Shown here: piece after piece, positions 33,135 to 47,286 of the stretch | Layout: each line of letters opens with the position of its first letter | Position numbering within the stretch: the first letter of the stretch is position 1 | NCBI GenBank assembly: GCA_018287875.1 | Contig: JAGVVL010000025.1 | Location: 744,001 to 808,000, forward strand | Direction: 5' to 3' | From: Nigrospora sphaerica | Taxonomy: Eukaryota; Ascomycota; Sordariomycetes; Amphisphaeriales; Apiosporaceae | Length of the DNA: 64,000 nucleotides | Translations under genes and position numbers: made by a program | Notes under the pieces: model-generated | The model's input: the letters and a program-made list of their open reading frames with translations, nothing else | Told to the model about the DNA's origin: nothing | The model's database searches: none

Positions 33135-36100
33135 TAGTAGGAATCAAAGATACAACAAGAAAAAAAAGAAACCACCAGCCTCGCTTGCAGAGGGACTGTC
33201 GTCAATGTCTATCTGTCCGCTTGATTATGCGCTGTAATCTCTCTCTCTCTGTCTCTCTCTTGCGTTTCTATGTGTTTATGTGTGGAACCCATACCTCCGC
33301 GCCATCGCCCACGGTCAATTCCCAACCATTCGGCCTTACCCACCTTATAATACGAGTACCCTACCGCGGCCATGAATGGACAATGCCACTTTCCCCTCCA
33401 ACTTGGTCCCACGGCTCCTCTCAGGACTTCGGACGCCCGCTAGACTCGCAATTTATACCGCCCTCACATGAAGGAAACCGAAAAAAGGGAGGGGAGAGGG
33501 GTAAGGCCACGTACCATGACTCTCTACCCGACACCATCGCTTCAAGCTCCTTTCCCTTCTCCCCCGTGAGGTACGCCGTCACATTTGCGCCAAACCGTCT
33601 CAGCCCTCCCGTCCGTCCACCCATCGGTCCAGCTAGTCTTCTAATCTTTTTGTTCCCAGCATGCCACCACCGCCTACCACCGCCGCGGCCGAACACTGGC
33701 CGTTGTGTCCCCCCTCAACTTACCCCCTACCAACGAGCGACCGACGACGACGAAAGGGGCCAGGAAGAGGCCGCTCCGTCCTCCCCCTACATATCCCGAC
33801 CGAGGCACGCTTGGATCCAAGGGGGTCGGCGACGCGTCCCTGTTTTTTAATGCCCCCTTTTCCCCCTTTACTGTACCGCAGCGCCGCCGTTCAGGGGGGA
33901 GGGTTTAAACTTCCGGGTGGGACACAGAAACCCCCAAGACGGCGGCTCGTTGGGAACCGCCGTCCACGGGCCGTAGGCAGCGGGATAGTGGAAAAGAAAA
34001 ACCCGGGTTAATCGAGAGCGGGTGCGGGCGCCTGGGGTTGGTTCCCCGGAGGCGCCACCAAGGCTCCACACACGGTGACAGACATTCGCCTGACAAAAGC
34101 AGGAAGCCCAAGAGAAATATGCGTCTCGTCTTGGCCGGGAGATGGCTACCAGGGCAGCGAACGTCATATGCGCGGGCGTCTACTGCCTTTTGGGGGGGGT
34201 AAAGGGGGTAGGGAGTGAGCCGACGCCCCCTTTTCCTTTGAGCTGCGCCGCCCTTGCTTAGCACAGCACTCACTCACTCGCCACCTATCATCCGTCTTTC
34301 GAGGGCGGCGTCTTTCGCTTGCGAGAAAGAGACCGTGCGATAACGACCAAGCCTTTCACTCGGCTTCCGATTCAGGCCGCTCATCGCTTCCCCGTCGGCC
34401 ATGGACACGTTGACCCTCGCCACCCCAATCGCCCGAAGCCGGGGCCAAATTTTCGCGAGGGCCAAAATCAAAGGGAACATCGGATACAGGGCATCCCCTC
34501 GTCAACAGAGGGGCCGAACCCCCCTTGGGACGGCGCGACTCATTCCTACTCTGTCAGGTCCTCTGACGTTATGCAGATGAGCCCCGACATTGTCAGCCAT
34601 GCAAAAGCCGCCCGTCCTTTGTCCGGTCTTCAGCGTATTATCTATGCCGTCCCTTGCCCACCCAGGCATAGCCAGGACAGCTCCCTGCTGACGTTGAGCG
34701 GCTCGGGAAAGATCGATAAAGCCCGTGGCATGGGCATCAGGCGTACCAGAAGCCAATGCTGTACAAGGCATGTTCCGCGGCGGAACAGCCTCAAAGCCCC
34801 CTACTTTCGGATTGGGTCCAGATCCCCCCCGGATGATAACGACTAGGGAATTCTGCCCGTTGGGGGACTTCCACCCGGCCGAACACCCGGAGTCAGCGAC
34901 CACTTGCGTGGGCAGCGGCACAAGTCATGGCGATCGGATAATCCGGCGCCGGCCGCACGAGGAGAGGTCCGAGTGCCCCCTCGGCCTCCCCTTCCCGCTG
35001 GTCAAGTTCGGATGCTTGTACGCCATGTGCAAAGGCCGGCAAGCTGTCGACCTCGCAACTCGGTCAGCTAGCCTCGGCTGCCTAGATTTGTTCGCATGAA
35101 CTCCCAGCACGTTAGTAGCTCCCAGCGACGCTCAAACCAAGGGTCGCTGTCTACGGAAAATCCAGGGTCCATAGCAGTGGCGAGCCCAAGGCAGTGGCAA
35201 GCCTCAAGCACCGGGAACAGGGAACGGCACCGTTCTGGTCAGCAAGGCGACAGACAGGTTAATCCTTGCCGGGGCTTCCGCCCTGATCCGCCACAGCCTC
35301 CCTCCCGGGCAAGAGGCCCTAATGGCAGAGCGAAAGTGGAACGAGTATACTTTCGGCGGCAGTGAGCTAACCCGAACGGCTCGAGCCCGGTAGTTCTCTC
35401 CTCTCAAGCCCGAACTTTATGCCGCAGACATCATGGACGCGCATGATCCCGGAGGCGAGCCCAGTGATCGACCTATCAGCTGGGGAGCCGCCGGGTCAGC
35501 CGTTTCAGAAGTAGATCCGCCAGGAAACGGCGGGGGCGATAGGCCCGGTACAGCATCCGGGCGAGGGTTCGGCCCAGTCTGTACCGCTCCACCAGCGTTC
35601 TCGAAGGGCGGCTGCAGGGGGGCTCGCCACCGTTCTGACCTGTCATGATGGAGCCCTTGGAGCTCGCTACTCAAGGCGGGACCTGGCTTGTTCATCGAGC
35701 GATGGCATTGCCTGCGTCACGACGGGGGGGGCGAGGCGGAATGCTGGGCGAGTGACGACACGAGGTTCCTTCCTCGGCGGGCTCGGACGACGGTGCGAGT
35801 AAGGCAAGCCACGACGGCCCAGCCAAACCTTGGATCATGGGCACGCTCGGCACCAAAGACCCGAAGGGACCGGACGAAGGCACGAATAGCACATGGCGGC
35901 TGTGTTCGTACGTCTTCTAGAAGAGCCATATTGCCATCGCGCCGTCCAGCTGCCGGGGGTGGGAGGGACCCTGGGCTTCTGGGATTCGCCGATCTTTGGG
36001 CGCCAGCAGACTGAGAAGAGTGCGTACACGAGGGTGCCGACTCGTGCCGCTGCGCAGGATACTGCCTACCAGTGTTTCAACACGGTCCACCGGGCCTGTG

Positions 36101-38616
36101 GTGATAGGGGGTGTTATAGCCACGCCGCCTCATATGTGACGGGCGAGAGACCCATCCATGGCCATGGGCAGACGAGGACCCTCGAGGACCCTCGGGAGGC
36201 CAGGGCGGACGGGCGCGCCCTCTCGCGGTGGGCTTTTGTCCCAGGGACGGTGGGCTCCCGAGGGCAAAGATGAAACATGAGGACGCCCAGGCCAAGAAAG
36301 CGCCAACAATGGGGAGAGATGGGCTTGATGAAACACCACGATGGCAAGGTGCCTCGCAAGCGCCAACGCAAGGGCAGCTGCACGGCGACGACGGAGAGCA
36401 GGGGTGGCGCGCCGGGGAAACAGACGAATATTGCCCGTCGGCTGCTGACGGGACATCCCACGCCTGTTCCCAAGGAGGCAGGAGGGCGGACGGGCCCGAA
36501 GTCGTCGTGCAAGTCGGCCACGGAAGGCCGAAACTATGCCACCCCCCTCCGGGAGAGGGAACCCGTCGACACGGATGCCCACAGGCGGCGCTACTACTAT
36601 TCATAGGACGGCTAGCATGTCGTGGTTTGAAGTGCTGACTAGCAGCAGGTGCTGGTGAGCTTCGGGGGCGCGGAAGAAGGCAGAGGGTGGCTCCTGCGTC
36701 GGGGCCGAAGGACGCACCAGATCACGGCGGGCTCGATGTTTCCTGGAGGGGGTCACGGCGGCAGCGGAACTGGAAGCGGAAGCAGGCATGCGGACTCACA
36801 GGGCAGGGGAAGCCCCCCCCGGGCAGAGACCAGCTGGGATGGAGGTCGATGGGCGGGACGGCTTGGGAGGGTGTGACCCTGGCTGTCGGTGGTGTATGTG
36901 TGTGCGTGCAATCTATTTCAGACTGCTAGACCCGTGATGCTCCTGTACGGGGATGGCGGGACTGGACGAATGACGACCGGGCCCATCGGGGGGAACTGTG
37001 GGCTGGGCCGGCAGTGAGTGTGTTCGCATAAGTGCGGTGGCTGCGGTGGACCCCCGCGGTCCAAAGCTGGCCAAGAAGCCCTGGTACCTTGATCCATTAC
37101 AGGGCTCCTCCAGACCTCACAAGATGTTAGTTGAATCTCCCAGAGCTGGAAGGGCCTGGCCCTCCGGCAGCAAGGGTTAAAGGACGCCGTTTGCACCTGG
37201 TAGGGTCCGGGTTGCTCATCCATCGCGTCTAAGGCAACTGACAAGGTCGAATATGGCAGGTCCATGAAGAAGCGTCAACAACAGCACCATCAGCACCATC
37301 ATCATCCATGCCGAATGCATCTACTTAGACTCTCTCATACCGACGGCCCCCCCGGCGGCCCGGTGTGCGCGGCGCTGGAACTAGTCCTGCCGGTGTAGGT
37401 GTCATAATGACGGCGTCGTCGTCGTCGTCGCTCGTTCCTTCCTTCTTCCGTCGCTACGGCGGGCGGGTTGCGCGCCTAGTCGGTAACGCGCATAGCTCTC
37501 TCCCCAGCCCTTCCATTTTTCTTGGTCGCATGAGAGATCTATGCCCAGCTGGGCAGTTGGGATGCTGTGGGTGTTCTGGAAGAAGCTGTGACGAGGTGCC
37601 CAAAAAAGGCGTGCCTGTTTCAGGTTCCTGAGCCAAGAAGCGGGGCCCAGCTTTTCCCAATGGGAGAGCCCTGGAGGGTCCGAGCTGTACGGTGGGCAGC
37701 CGTGGTAACCCTACCCTGGCCACGGTACCTACATCATGCCTAGGCCGCGTCCATGGAGCCCGCATGCAAGGTCGAATACGGTGCGCCCTGTTTCAGCTTT
37801 TGCTGCACGCCCTCCAGCTTTCTCTCTTTCTCTCTCTATATGGCCCGAAAGCTGGGACCTGCAGCGAAAGCGGCACCGGGGGTCCGTGGGCGCGACGGCC
37901 AAAGAAGGAACGTGCCCTCCCCTCTCTTCCTTCCCCCCTCTTCCCTTGCCCCAATTCGTCCATACCGCCGGGGGCCGACAACCCATCGACGACGGACTGC
38001 AGCAGCTCGTCGTCGTCGGCGTCGGTGGTTTAACCCAACTCAATTCTTCCTGGCGCCATCTGCCACCATTATCTACCTACCCACTGTGTGCTTACATGTT
38101 TGGTTGCCTACCCAGTTGGGCCAGGAAGTACGTACGAAGAGGGGAGGTCCATATGCACGTGTGAAGCTCGTGACTTGCCCAGTCGGCGGCAGGGGTTCCA
38201 ATGCCTACACACTCGTCCGGCTTGCCCATGCTTCCAACCTGCCCGTCTCTGGGAATTCCCCGAACCGGCATCGCCATGTGTCACGCAATCCAACCAAGTA
38301 GTAGTAACCCTATCCGAACCTGTCCGGCATGCCCGCCAACAGGTAGGCAGGCTCTAGGTTAGCAGTTCCAAGTACCTCAGCAGTGAACCAGCCCGGTAAC
38401 GGCCGCGCGAAACCCGTCCGGCCTGTTGCCACGCCGTGCGCTCGTCCGTTCCACGCGTGCGCGCACGATTCAAGGCTCAGCACGCGCGCGCCGTCTTGGT
38501 GGTGGGCCGGCTCAACATGGCGCGTGCGGACCGACGCTCGAAAGGGCGTGTTAGCGAGGCATACGACATCATCATCATCATCATCGTCCCGACCTGCCGG
38601 GAGAGGGGCGGGAAAG

Positions 38617-38707
38617 ACAAGCAAGCAGGCAAGCAGGCAAGCAGGCAAGCAGGCAAGCAGGCAAGCAGGCAAGCAGGCAAGCAGGCAAGCAGGCAAGCAG
38701 GCAAGCG
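38617..38707 (+). repeat. 8-bp tandem repeat AAGCAGGC, about 11 copies
   Basis: A perfect or near-perfect array of AAGCAGGC over some 90 bp, flanked by GACAAGC on the left and AAGCGAGG on the right. An 8-bp unit is not frame-compatible, in keeping with a non-coding location. Confidence 0.9.
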
Positions 38708-41700
38708 AGGCTCGATTGGTTCCTATAGGCGTTACCTGTTTCAACGAAACTTTCCGATTCTCTCCTCCCTCTGTGGTTTTGCCCATGTGTTGCCCCTCCT
38801 CCCCCTCCCTCTCCCCCCCTCCATCATCGCCAACATCCGTGTTTCAGGTGCTTGGAAATTCTCCTAGGCTGGGTAGATCATCCACGAGGGAGCATTCCCA
38901 TCTTGCCCATCGGGGGGCAATCTTGGGCCCGCGTTACTAAATTCAGCCACGCCATATCACCTCACCCCGTCCCCGGTGCGCTGGACGGCAACGGGCGTGA
39001 GCGACGAAGGGCATTTGGACCAGACGGGGCCGTGTGAAACGAGTTTTCCCCCCCTCTTTCCCAGGGACGACGTGGCGGGCCCCCCTTCCGCCTTGACGGC
39101 CACTTCTGCCCTCCGTGAACCTGGAGTCTGCGCGCACGATGCCCGCATGCCTGGGCTGGGGGCTCCACCGTCTCGGAGCTTTTATCACCCAAACAACGTG
39201 TGCCGATGACTACCGAGTGCGGTTACCTCTGCGTACCAGTCCGTCGTGTATCGTGGGTGGATGGGGAAGGGTCCTACCGACGGATAGGGAACCTGGGCGC
39301 CCAGCTGCTTGCCTGCCAGTCTATGAATAGACGGCACGCCAAGGCGACCGGAAGGGAATGCCCACGATAGGTGCAACGCACGATTTGTACCAGGCCCACG
39401 CGCTTTGGCGGGCATGCCATGCCCTCTGCTCCCTCGTGAACATCACCACTCAGGGCCATAGAGATGATGGGGGATCGGGGAAATCGGCGCAGTGGCCCTC
39501 GGCCATTTGTTGGGCTGGCGGTGCCCCATGCCTCGCACCCCAAAATTCGTGGCTAATGTAAGGGCAGCGTTAATATGAGGTGGTGACGAGGTTTGCCTGC
39601 GGACGGCATCCCCAATCCAAGCGTGTAAGTCGTGTAGTAGTGCACGTACCCCCTGACCTATCCGCTTCCATCCAGCCGCCCGTCGCCAATGTCGCTCTTG
39701 TGCAGGTCCCGTGATAGGTGCAGCAGCGACACCTTGACTGGTGGGAAGGCAATCCATGCAGCGCGAGCTTGACCGTGACTCTTGGGCGCCCAAGCACCAC
39801 CTCTGCATACACGCATACTACCACGACTACGACTGATTTGCCCGTCAAGAAGCGCCTGCCCGGCGCCGCGTGCCACAGAGCTCTCTCAAATCCCATCCCG
39901 GGGTCCAATCATCCAACTACCCCGCGTAGACTCCGGGGCTCGTCCGTGATCCGTTTGGCGCTGGCTATCTATTCGTCCTGTTTTTCGTGCGAGTGCTGGA
40001 TCCCCCCTCACCCTCTCCGCATATTGCCAGCCGCCCGCGACGGGACTTTGTTCGGGGTCGCGTTGTGCTGCGCTGTCTGTTTCCCCCTCCCTCATGCAGG
40101 CAGGTGGCCGTCTAGGCGGCCCTTCGCAGCGGGACGGGCTGGTCGTTGGACAAGCGGCCGCCGGACGGGGCACACGACATCGCCAACCAGGAACCCGAAC
40201 GAGCCAAGAGATGTTGTTGAAGATTCCCAGCTTCTATTTTAGGCATGCGCTGTCGTCTACTGGGGAGGGGACCACGTGAAACGGCCAATCAAGGAAGCGG
40301 GAAGAGCTCACGGCGGCTGGCACGGCGGCTGGGCAGCGTACGATACGCAGCCCTGGGGCCTGCGACGGATTCTCCCAGCAGTTCCATTGGCTACTGGGAG
40401 TCCTTGAAGGGGGAAAAAAAAAGACCATCTGTGACGGAATTAAGCTTAGTCCCTTTGGCGGGAAGCCCCAGCGTGAAACAAGACACATCCATGGTGACGC
40501 CGTCCTCTCAGGCAGCCCTGGCGCTAGACGGACGCCGCCGTTTACTTGGGACGACAGCGCAGGAACAGGTGGATGTGCCTTTTGATTATGCGCCGCCCTG
40601 GCCTACAGCTCTTCGCAGCAAGCATACCGACATTTGCCATGCCGTGGCAAGCGTCCATGTTATCGGCCTGCTGAGATTGCCTGGCGCGTCTCGCCCGGAG
40701 CTGCTTCCCAAAAGGGACCTTAGTCGCGCGAGCCGAAACTGGAAGACTGACGGTTCCTCGCGACCCAATTTTCCAGCAGTGGCGCGTCCATTCCGCATCT
40801 CCACCCACCGCTCTCTGCGACGGTAGGTGCACTCGGTCATGGCATTGCGGCCATAGTCGGCAGTACACGCCGTGGGTGCAGGAGAAAAAGGGAAAGGAAG
40901 AGGGAGAGAGGGGGAGATCACGTAGCAGAAGCTGAGTGACGATAGTCGCTCGGCGGATCCCAGAGTGGGGGAACATCCAGTATCGGTACACGTCAGGCTC
41001 CGGAGCGACGGTCGGACGGTCAACCACGAAATTGCGGAGGAGTTTTGCGCTGACGACGTGACGACATGCCGACGATGCGACCCTACAACGAGGCTTCCCC
41101 CCATCATGACAGTAAGGCACGCTTGCCTAAGCAAGCCGGTCAGCAACAAAATGGCCGCGGCCGAGCTCTCGCCGTCGCTCTCCCAGCAGCGCAGCAAAAG
41201 CCGATTGAAAGGTTCATGCAAGGATGGGCGGGACGATCAAGCAAGCAGATGGTGGCTGGCTTGCCCGCTGTGCAGTCTGATCACGGATGGTTTCAAGTTT
41301 CGGATTCTGCTGCCATGGGGGGATCAAACGGGCCCGCCTACCGCTTTGGGGAGTGCCAAAGGGAGGGGGCAGGATCCGACCCTTTTTCTCTCTGCTTGAT
41401 GGTGATGACTGCCACCCACCCAGCAAACATCGGCACGCACAGGCCGCCCGCGAATGTCGCCCGTGAGGCCGAGGGGGTCCGGCCGGCCGTCTCCCCCTTC
41501 TCGTACACGCATGCCGTCCCTGGACAGCATGACGGGTGCTTTGACCTGTCAGATCACCATAATGTGGTCCCCTTCCCCGAGGCAGCACCGGCCCAGAGTC
41601 ACCGCGGGGCTACGGGGAGTAGGCGACGCGGCCGACCTCTTGGCACAGAGTATCGTATTGTAGTAGTAGGCTGGCTGTCCGGGGCACCGCCGGCGGAAAA

Positions 41701-43887
41701 GTAAGAGGACGCCCCCCCCCGGCATCCTCGTGCTGATACCCACGCGACGATCATGGGAGGTATGCAGTTAGAGAGGGCCAGACCACCTGCAGCCAGACCT
41801 CGTTCGTCCATACCCCGCATCATGCCGATGCATGTAGAGATGGATGTACTCATGTATGCAAACCAGGGCTGGCTCGCTTGCTGGTAGCGCCGGCCAGCAC
41901 AAATGCATGCATACCTTGTGGACAGTGTCCGAGCAGGCAGGTCATCGACGGGGCCATGCTCGGTACGTACGGGCGGGGGGTGGTCGATCAACTGACTACT
42001 CATGCAAAGCAGAGAGCAGCTCGCGACGCCCATCTCTCTGTGGCTGCCGTTGCGCGCCTCGCGTGGGCCTGGCCAAGGAAATAACGGGCCTGCATGAAGG
42101 AGAAGAAAGTAACTTGGCGACTTGTTCGACGCCGAGCGTCAAAGTGCGAGTGTTGTTCACCACTGGCTGTCGACGGCCTGCCGCCTCGCATCAACCGCCT
42201 TCCGGTACATGCAGCGGGCTCTGCTGACTCGCCCCGTGGCTTTTGGTGATGGTGGTGTCGCTGCTGGCAAGTGAGGTAGGCATACAAGTCACACACGGCT
42301 GGTTCCTGGACTCAGCCAGACAGCCCAGGCACTGGCACAGCCACGCTGGGGTAGCTTTCGCCGACTGGGTGGCATGGATGCTTACGCATATGCGTGTGCT
42401 TGCCGTGTGCGCGCCTGTGGTCGCTACCTATGCAAAGGCCGTCTATGACTGGCTGGACGGAGGAGGCATGGCCTGACTCGAGCCCATCGGGAATGTGTGC
42501 GCTGCTAACCAGTGGCCCGCCCCGATGGAGACGTGCGCGGCCTGGATAACTATGAACGGGATGCTGTCGACGCCTCGACCCTCCGGCCATGTGGGATCTC
42601 ATGCATCGTGCCTACGGGCACCCACGGCCGACAGGGCACACGCTTGACAGGGCCTGACCTGGGCCAAACGGGCAGGCGAAGGCGATCCAAGGACTGGGCT
42701 CTGGCGAGCACCGCGGGAGAGCAGCTGGGTCCCGGTCCCTGGCGATGGATGGATGGGTGGGTGTGAGCATGAGCAGGGGCGACGTGCAGGCATGGTCCCG
42801 GTCGCGGGCGCGAAAGAGAAGAGAGAGAGAGAGAGACGGCCAGACAAGATGATGAAAGAGTAGCGCCGATGTCTGGCACCAGTCTATTTTCTGAAGCATT
42901 GCGCCAGGCGTGTTTCACAGTGGACAGGGCCTTTGTGAAGAGCGCAGGGATGCAGCTGCCAATGCCCTCAGCGTCCGTGGGCGTCAGGGGTCCCCTGCAA
43001 GCACCGCGCCAGCAGGAACAGGGAACGCGACCGGCTTGGTGAGCCCCGGTAGGCAGGCCCTGGAAAACAAATCACGCCCACCCGAGAAAGCGAGAGGGGA
43101 GAGAGAGAATGCCGTCCGTGTGTGCCTCCGCGGTTCCCTGGTTGGGTAAAAGCAGCAGGACGCGGGTGGTTGGATGGCGCTGCCTACGCCTCTGAGCACC
43201 TTGTACCGGTACCTCGGCCGCTCCCCCATTCATTCGCCCATCCCACGGACGTCCCACGGCCAGTGGTAACATATCGCTTTTGTTGCGAGGTTGGACGAAA
43301 GCGACGATCACTCGTATGGCCAAGTGGGCGACATCTTGGTCATGCTCAGAACCGAGGTCAAGTCTTGGGCAGAAAGGCCGTGTGTATCAACCATGCCGTG
43401 TCGGACTTGGGTCTGGGGGAAAAAGGTGCGTATGCAGCGTGCCCCAATGCCAAAAGACTCCCTCTCCCTTGCTTCCCCCATGTACATATGTAGGTACGCA
43501 TGAATATTCCCCGAGGCCATCGTGTGCATACTGTCAGTCGCTGGCTGGGGGCGAGGGATCGAGGAAACCGATCTACAGCACTGGAACCTGCGTTTGTTAT
43601 ATAGATTCGGGATCAGCATAGCGACGCACTGGAAGAAACCCGCTATACTCAGCCGCCGAAGGGGAAACGGGCTTCCGTGCTTACGAACGCGACCGCCTGT
43701 TTCCCCCCCTCTGCTCAGGAGAGCGGGCGAGCGGTCTGCAGGAGTTCCTAATCAGCGGTTTAATGACAGTATCGCAGCCGTTGAACGCGAACGCGACCTT
43801 GTTTAACCACCAGAGGGTAACCGCGCCATGGAGGAACAGGCGGAGATTACCTTGGCCCCATCACTAAACGCTACCGAACAAGAAACC

Positions 43888-43906
43888 GGGGGGGGGGGGG
43901 GGGGGG
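43888..43906 (+). repeat. Homopolymer run of 19 G
   Basis: The longest mononucleotide run in the window, in the gene-poor region. It could form a G-quadruplex; the exact length is unreliable in most sequencing data. Confidence 0.85.
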
Positions 43907-46900
43907 TAACTGCCTGGAGGCTCTCGCCCCATGCCCCAAGGTACGCATTGAGGAAGTGAATACGGCGTGGAGACCCAGTCGAAATCCGCGTGAGGATGGA
44001 TGCGCTGGTCAGGTGATATCACCGTCGTCTTTCGTTATGCCGCCTGGCCGATTCGGTCCAGTCCAGCCAAGGCTCTGGCTTCAGGGGGGCCAGTTTCTGC
44101 CCTGGCCTCTCTCGTGCATGCGGGCTACCGTTGCCCTTCCAGGCCGTGGATTAATACTTTCCTCAGCCAAACTCTCGCGGCCGAGAGTTCTGGCCAACAG
44201 ATGGCCGGCCTCCTATTGCATACTCAGTCCTCCGCCTTCGGGCTGCACAAGATTGAGATGAACAACTCTAGAGACGGTAGGGACAACGACCGGCCGCCTC
44301 TTCTTGGACCCCCCTAATTCCCGCTGCCAGCGAACCGGCGGGTGAGCCAGGCGGAAGAATTGACTTTGTGTCTGCTCTCCCGATGTCACCCTTCAACACA
44401 CAGACACGGGACGTCAGCAGCTAAACTGGCAGTTCATTTCGCAGAGCCTGGCTGTGGATCCGTTGTTCATCGGCCATCGGCGAGACTAGGCAGGAAAGAG
44501 GTGCCATGTTACGGTACCACGCCCACCGCTTGCTGCCTTTAGCCCCTCATAGAAACAAATGATGGGGTCACTTCGCTCGCCTGTTTGGCAGGCAGAATAC
44601 CTGCGAGCCCGCCTCGCCCTCCCGCGCAAGTCATAGCGCAGTTGGACAAGACGGCATCGTGCGAACAGCCCACGGGGACCATGTGGCACTGCTGGCGCCA
44701 GGAGCCACAGCAGGCCGATGCAGGGCGTGCCCGTCTAGATCGTCGCCTGTCTGCAAGCAAGAGCCTTTCGCCCTTTGGAGGGGCGACATGGAGCCGTCGA
44801 CGGGCGGATTCGGGACTACCTAGGCGGCCGGGCTTGCGAGCATGGGTCCGTGGTGATACTGCGGGTGGGTCGGCTTGCACCAGCATCCCACCGCACATAC
44901 ATACACTCTCTCTTTTTTCTCTTCTCTATCTCAAAGACCTCTGCAGTGGGAAGATGAGCGATGGAGTCGGGCAGCTGGGGAACTCGACGAATGACGGGTG
45001 GGCAGAAATTGGAAGAGAGAGCGAAGAAGTTGCCGGCCCTGCCAACCGTGCTTGCAGACGGAACGGTACAGAGCCCCGAGAGCAACGCGGCCAGAGGGCC
45101 CCTCCTGGGCCCGGCAGGTGGGCAGCAGGCATGACGACGAGGACCGTGTACCGGTATAGCCCACCGGCCGGCATTCTTTTGAGTAATGGTTCCTGAAGAT
45201 TGACTCCACGCACGTCGTAGCGAAAGTCAGCATCCCCGTCGGCCGATCTCGTCGTTTGCCAGCCGAGAGCGAGAAAAGGCAGAAGAGGAAGAGGGGGGGG
45301 GATGGCAGCACCGCAGTGGACGGACGGCTGGAAAGAGAGAGGAAGAGTACATGCAACATGTATCCTCTCACCAGCCCAGTAGTGGTGACACATACACACA
45401 TACGTAGCCAGTCAGCCAGCCGTTGGAGACGAAAAGCTCTAAAATTAACCAGTAGGTGATTATAAGACAGCTGCCCAGCGGGCACCCGCACCCGCCCTGA
45501 ATGGCAACTTGGCAGAAAAGCAACGACGGGCGTGAGAAACGACCTGTCGTCGGAGTCCACTCTTTGCGAGGTACAAAGCAATACCTACTATTATGGACGG
45601 ACGGGATCGACCTGGACTGGGCTAGACGGCGGCGGCGGACGGGCATTCCCTCGAGATGCGGAGCCACTTGTTGCCGTAGTCGTAACTCTCGAGCTGGCAC
45701 CGGAGCGGCTCTGTCGCTGACTATTTACCTGACTACGTCCATCCTCCAGACTGCCCAAGTACAAGGCCAGGTACTCCAGCTAAAGAAAAGCAAGGCAGCC
45801 ATGGTATGACATGTTTGGCCGGCCGGCATTGGATAGTCACCGTCATGGTGGACAGGCGACCCATAAGCTATGGTAGGGAATCCATCGACGGCATGGCATG
45901 TTGTCGTCGTGTTACCCATCGTCGTCTCCTCCTGTGCTCCGATGGTCCAGGCGGCCGTCCAGATTTCCTCCGACCCGTGATCCATCATCAACCATCATTC
46001 ATGGAACCAGGTAGCATTCATCGTTGCGTATACGTCCGTCCATGATATGAAGGTCATCATCATCGTCGTCGTCGTCGTCGTCGTCGTAGTAGTAGCCGAG
46101 TGGCTGTACCCACCAACCTGGTTTCGCTCACTCTCCCTCTCGTCCCCCTCCGCCTCCCCCCGCCTCTCCGCTCCCGGCTGCATCCCTCTTTCGTAGACCG
46201 AGATGCGCATTACTTTCCACGGATTTGGGCAGAGAAAGCCGAACTAGGCCGTCGTGAGGTGCCCAGGGTGCCGCCGGCCAGCCAGCGAAGCGACGAGCCG
46301 GACAAGAAACAAGCAGACCCCAGGATTACGCGCTTCGCTCCTTTGGGTACGGCGCTACTCTCATGGGAAGCTAGAGCCAGGGCAGCCAAGGGTGCGCTGG
46401 CCCCATCCCCATGGCCCGGGTGGAGGTACATCGGGCGACCCTGGAACCCTGTCCCTGTTGCTCTCTTCAGTTGTGCAGCTAGCCCGACCCCTAGCCATGC
46501 ACACGCCGTTACCACAACCGCCCGGCGTTCCGTGCTGTGGCCGCTCAATCTCGTTGGACTTGGGCCCTGGGCAAATCGGGGACGGATCTAGTTGTGTAGT
46601 CGTACCCTGGCCATGCGAGTGGACCTACTCCAACAGCGGCAGGGACGGCACCAGCAGCGGCAGCGCCAGACCAGCAGCGGCAGCAGCAGCAGCATCAAGA
46701 GCAGGAGAGGTATGTACCTAACCTACCGGCAGCACCCAGGCATACCCAAGTTGTAGGGGGAAATGGTAAGGTCTGGAGCCCGAGGATAGTGCGTGTGCTA
46801 GGTACGCCCACGAGAAGTCGGTACCTCTTATCCGCCGTGGGCCAACCAGTAGCAGCACGCCAGCCGTGGAGACCCCGTCGTGGTGCCCGCCCAAGCACCA

Positions 46901-47286
46901 GCACTACCAACACCTCCAGGACCAGGAGATTGCCCTAGGCCCCTCCCCCCCTCTCTCTCCTCTCTCGCTCGCCCTCTCCCCCCTCTCTTCCCAGGGCCGC
47001 CCTTCCCTCTCCTGTTAGTCTATACCGTCCTAACCCTGTATGTACCCCCCCGTCCCAGGCCCTCGTACCTTTTGGCCAGGTTGCGCGCTCGCATGGAAGC
47101 TCGTGGTGTCGGGTCGTGTGTAGCCAGCTTCTCTCAGGCTGGGGCCCAGCAGTAGTCGTCCCAGCAGTAGCAGCAGAGGCCGCAGAGGCAGAGGGGGCTT
47201 CGTCGTGGACCCGCGACCACGGACAAGAGGTAGATCCCAGGCACACTGCGCCCATCACCACACACACGTACATCTCCCATTACATG

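Larger units (their letters stand above)
33135..47286. other. About 14 kb gene-poor region
   Basis: Dozens of frames of 60-210 codons exist on both strands, but none has a recognisable domain, coherent codon bias or plausible splicing into a longer protein. Composition is GC-rich with many low-complexity tracts: (CT)n near 33237, an 8-bp array at 38617-38707, TCATCA near 38566-38585, 19 G at 43888-43906, CATCGTCGT near 46047-46092, CAG-rich 46630-46700 and CA/CG plus CCCACCC at 47292-47340 at its end. There are no tRNA or 5S signatures and no obvious transposon open frame. It may hold long regulatory sequence for STE12, non-coding transcripts or decayed genes; I cannot tell which. Confidence 0.5.

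Noticed and set aside
41066..41704. 212-codon plus-strand frame in the gene-poor interval
   Set aside because: No domain, mixed codon use and no neighbouring exons; matches the background of random frames seen across the interval.
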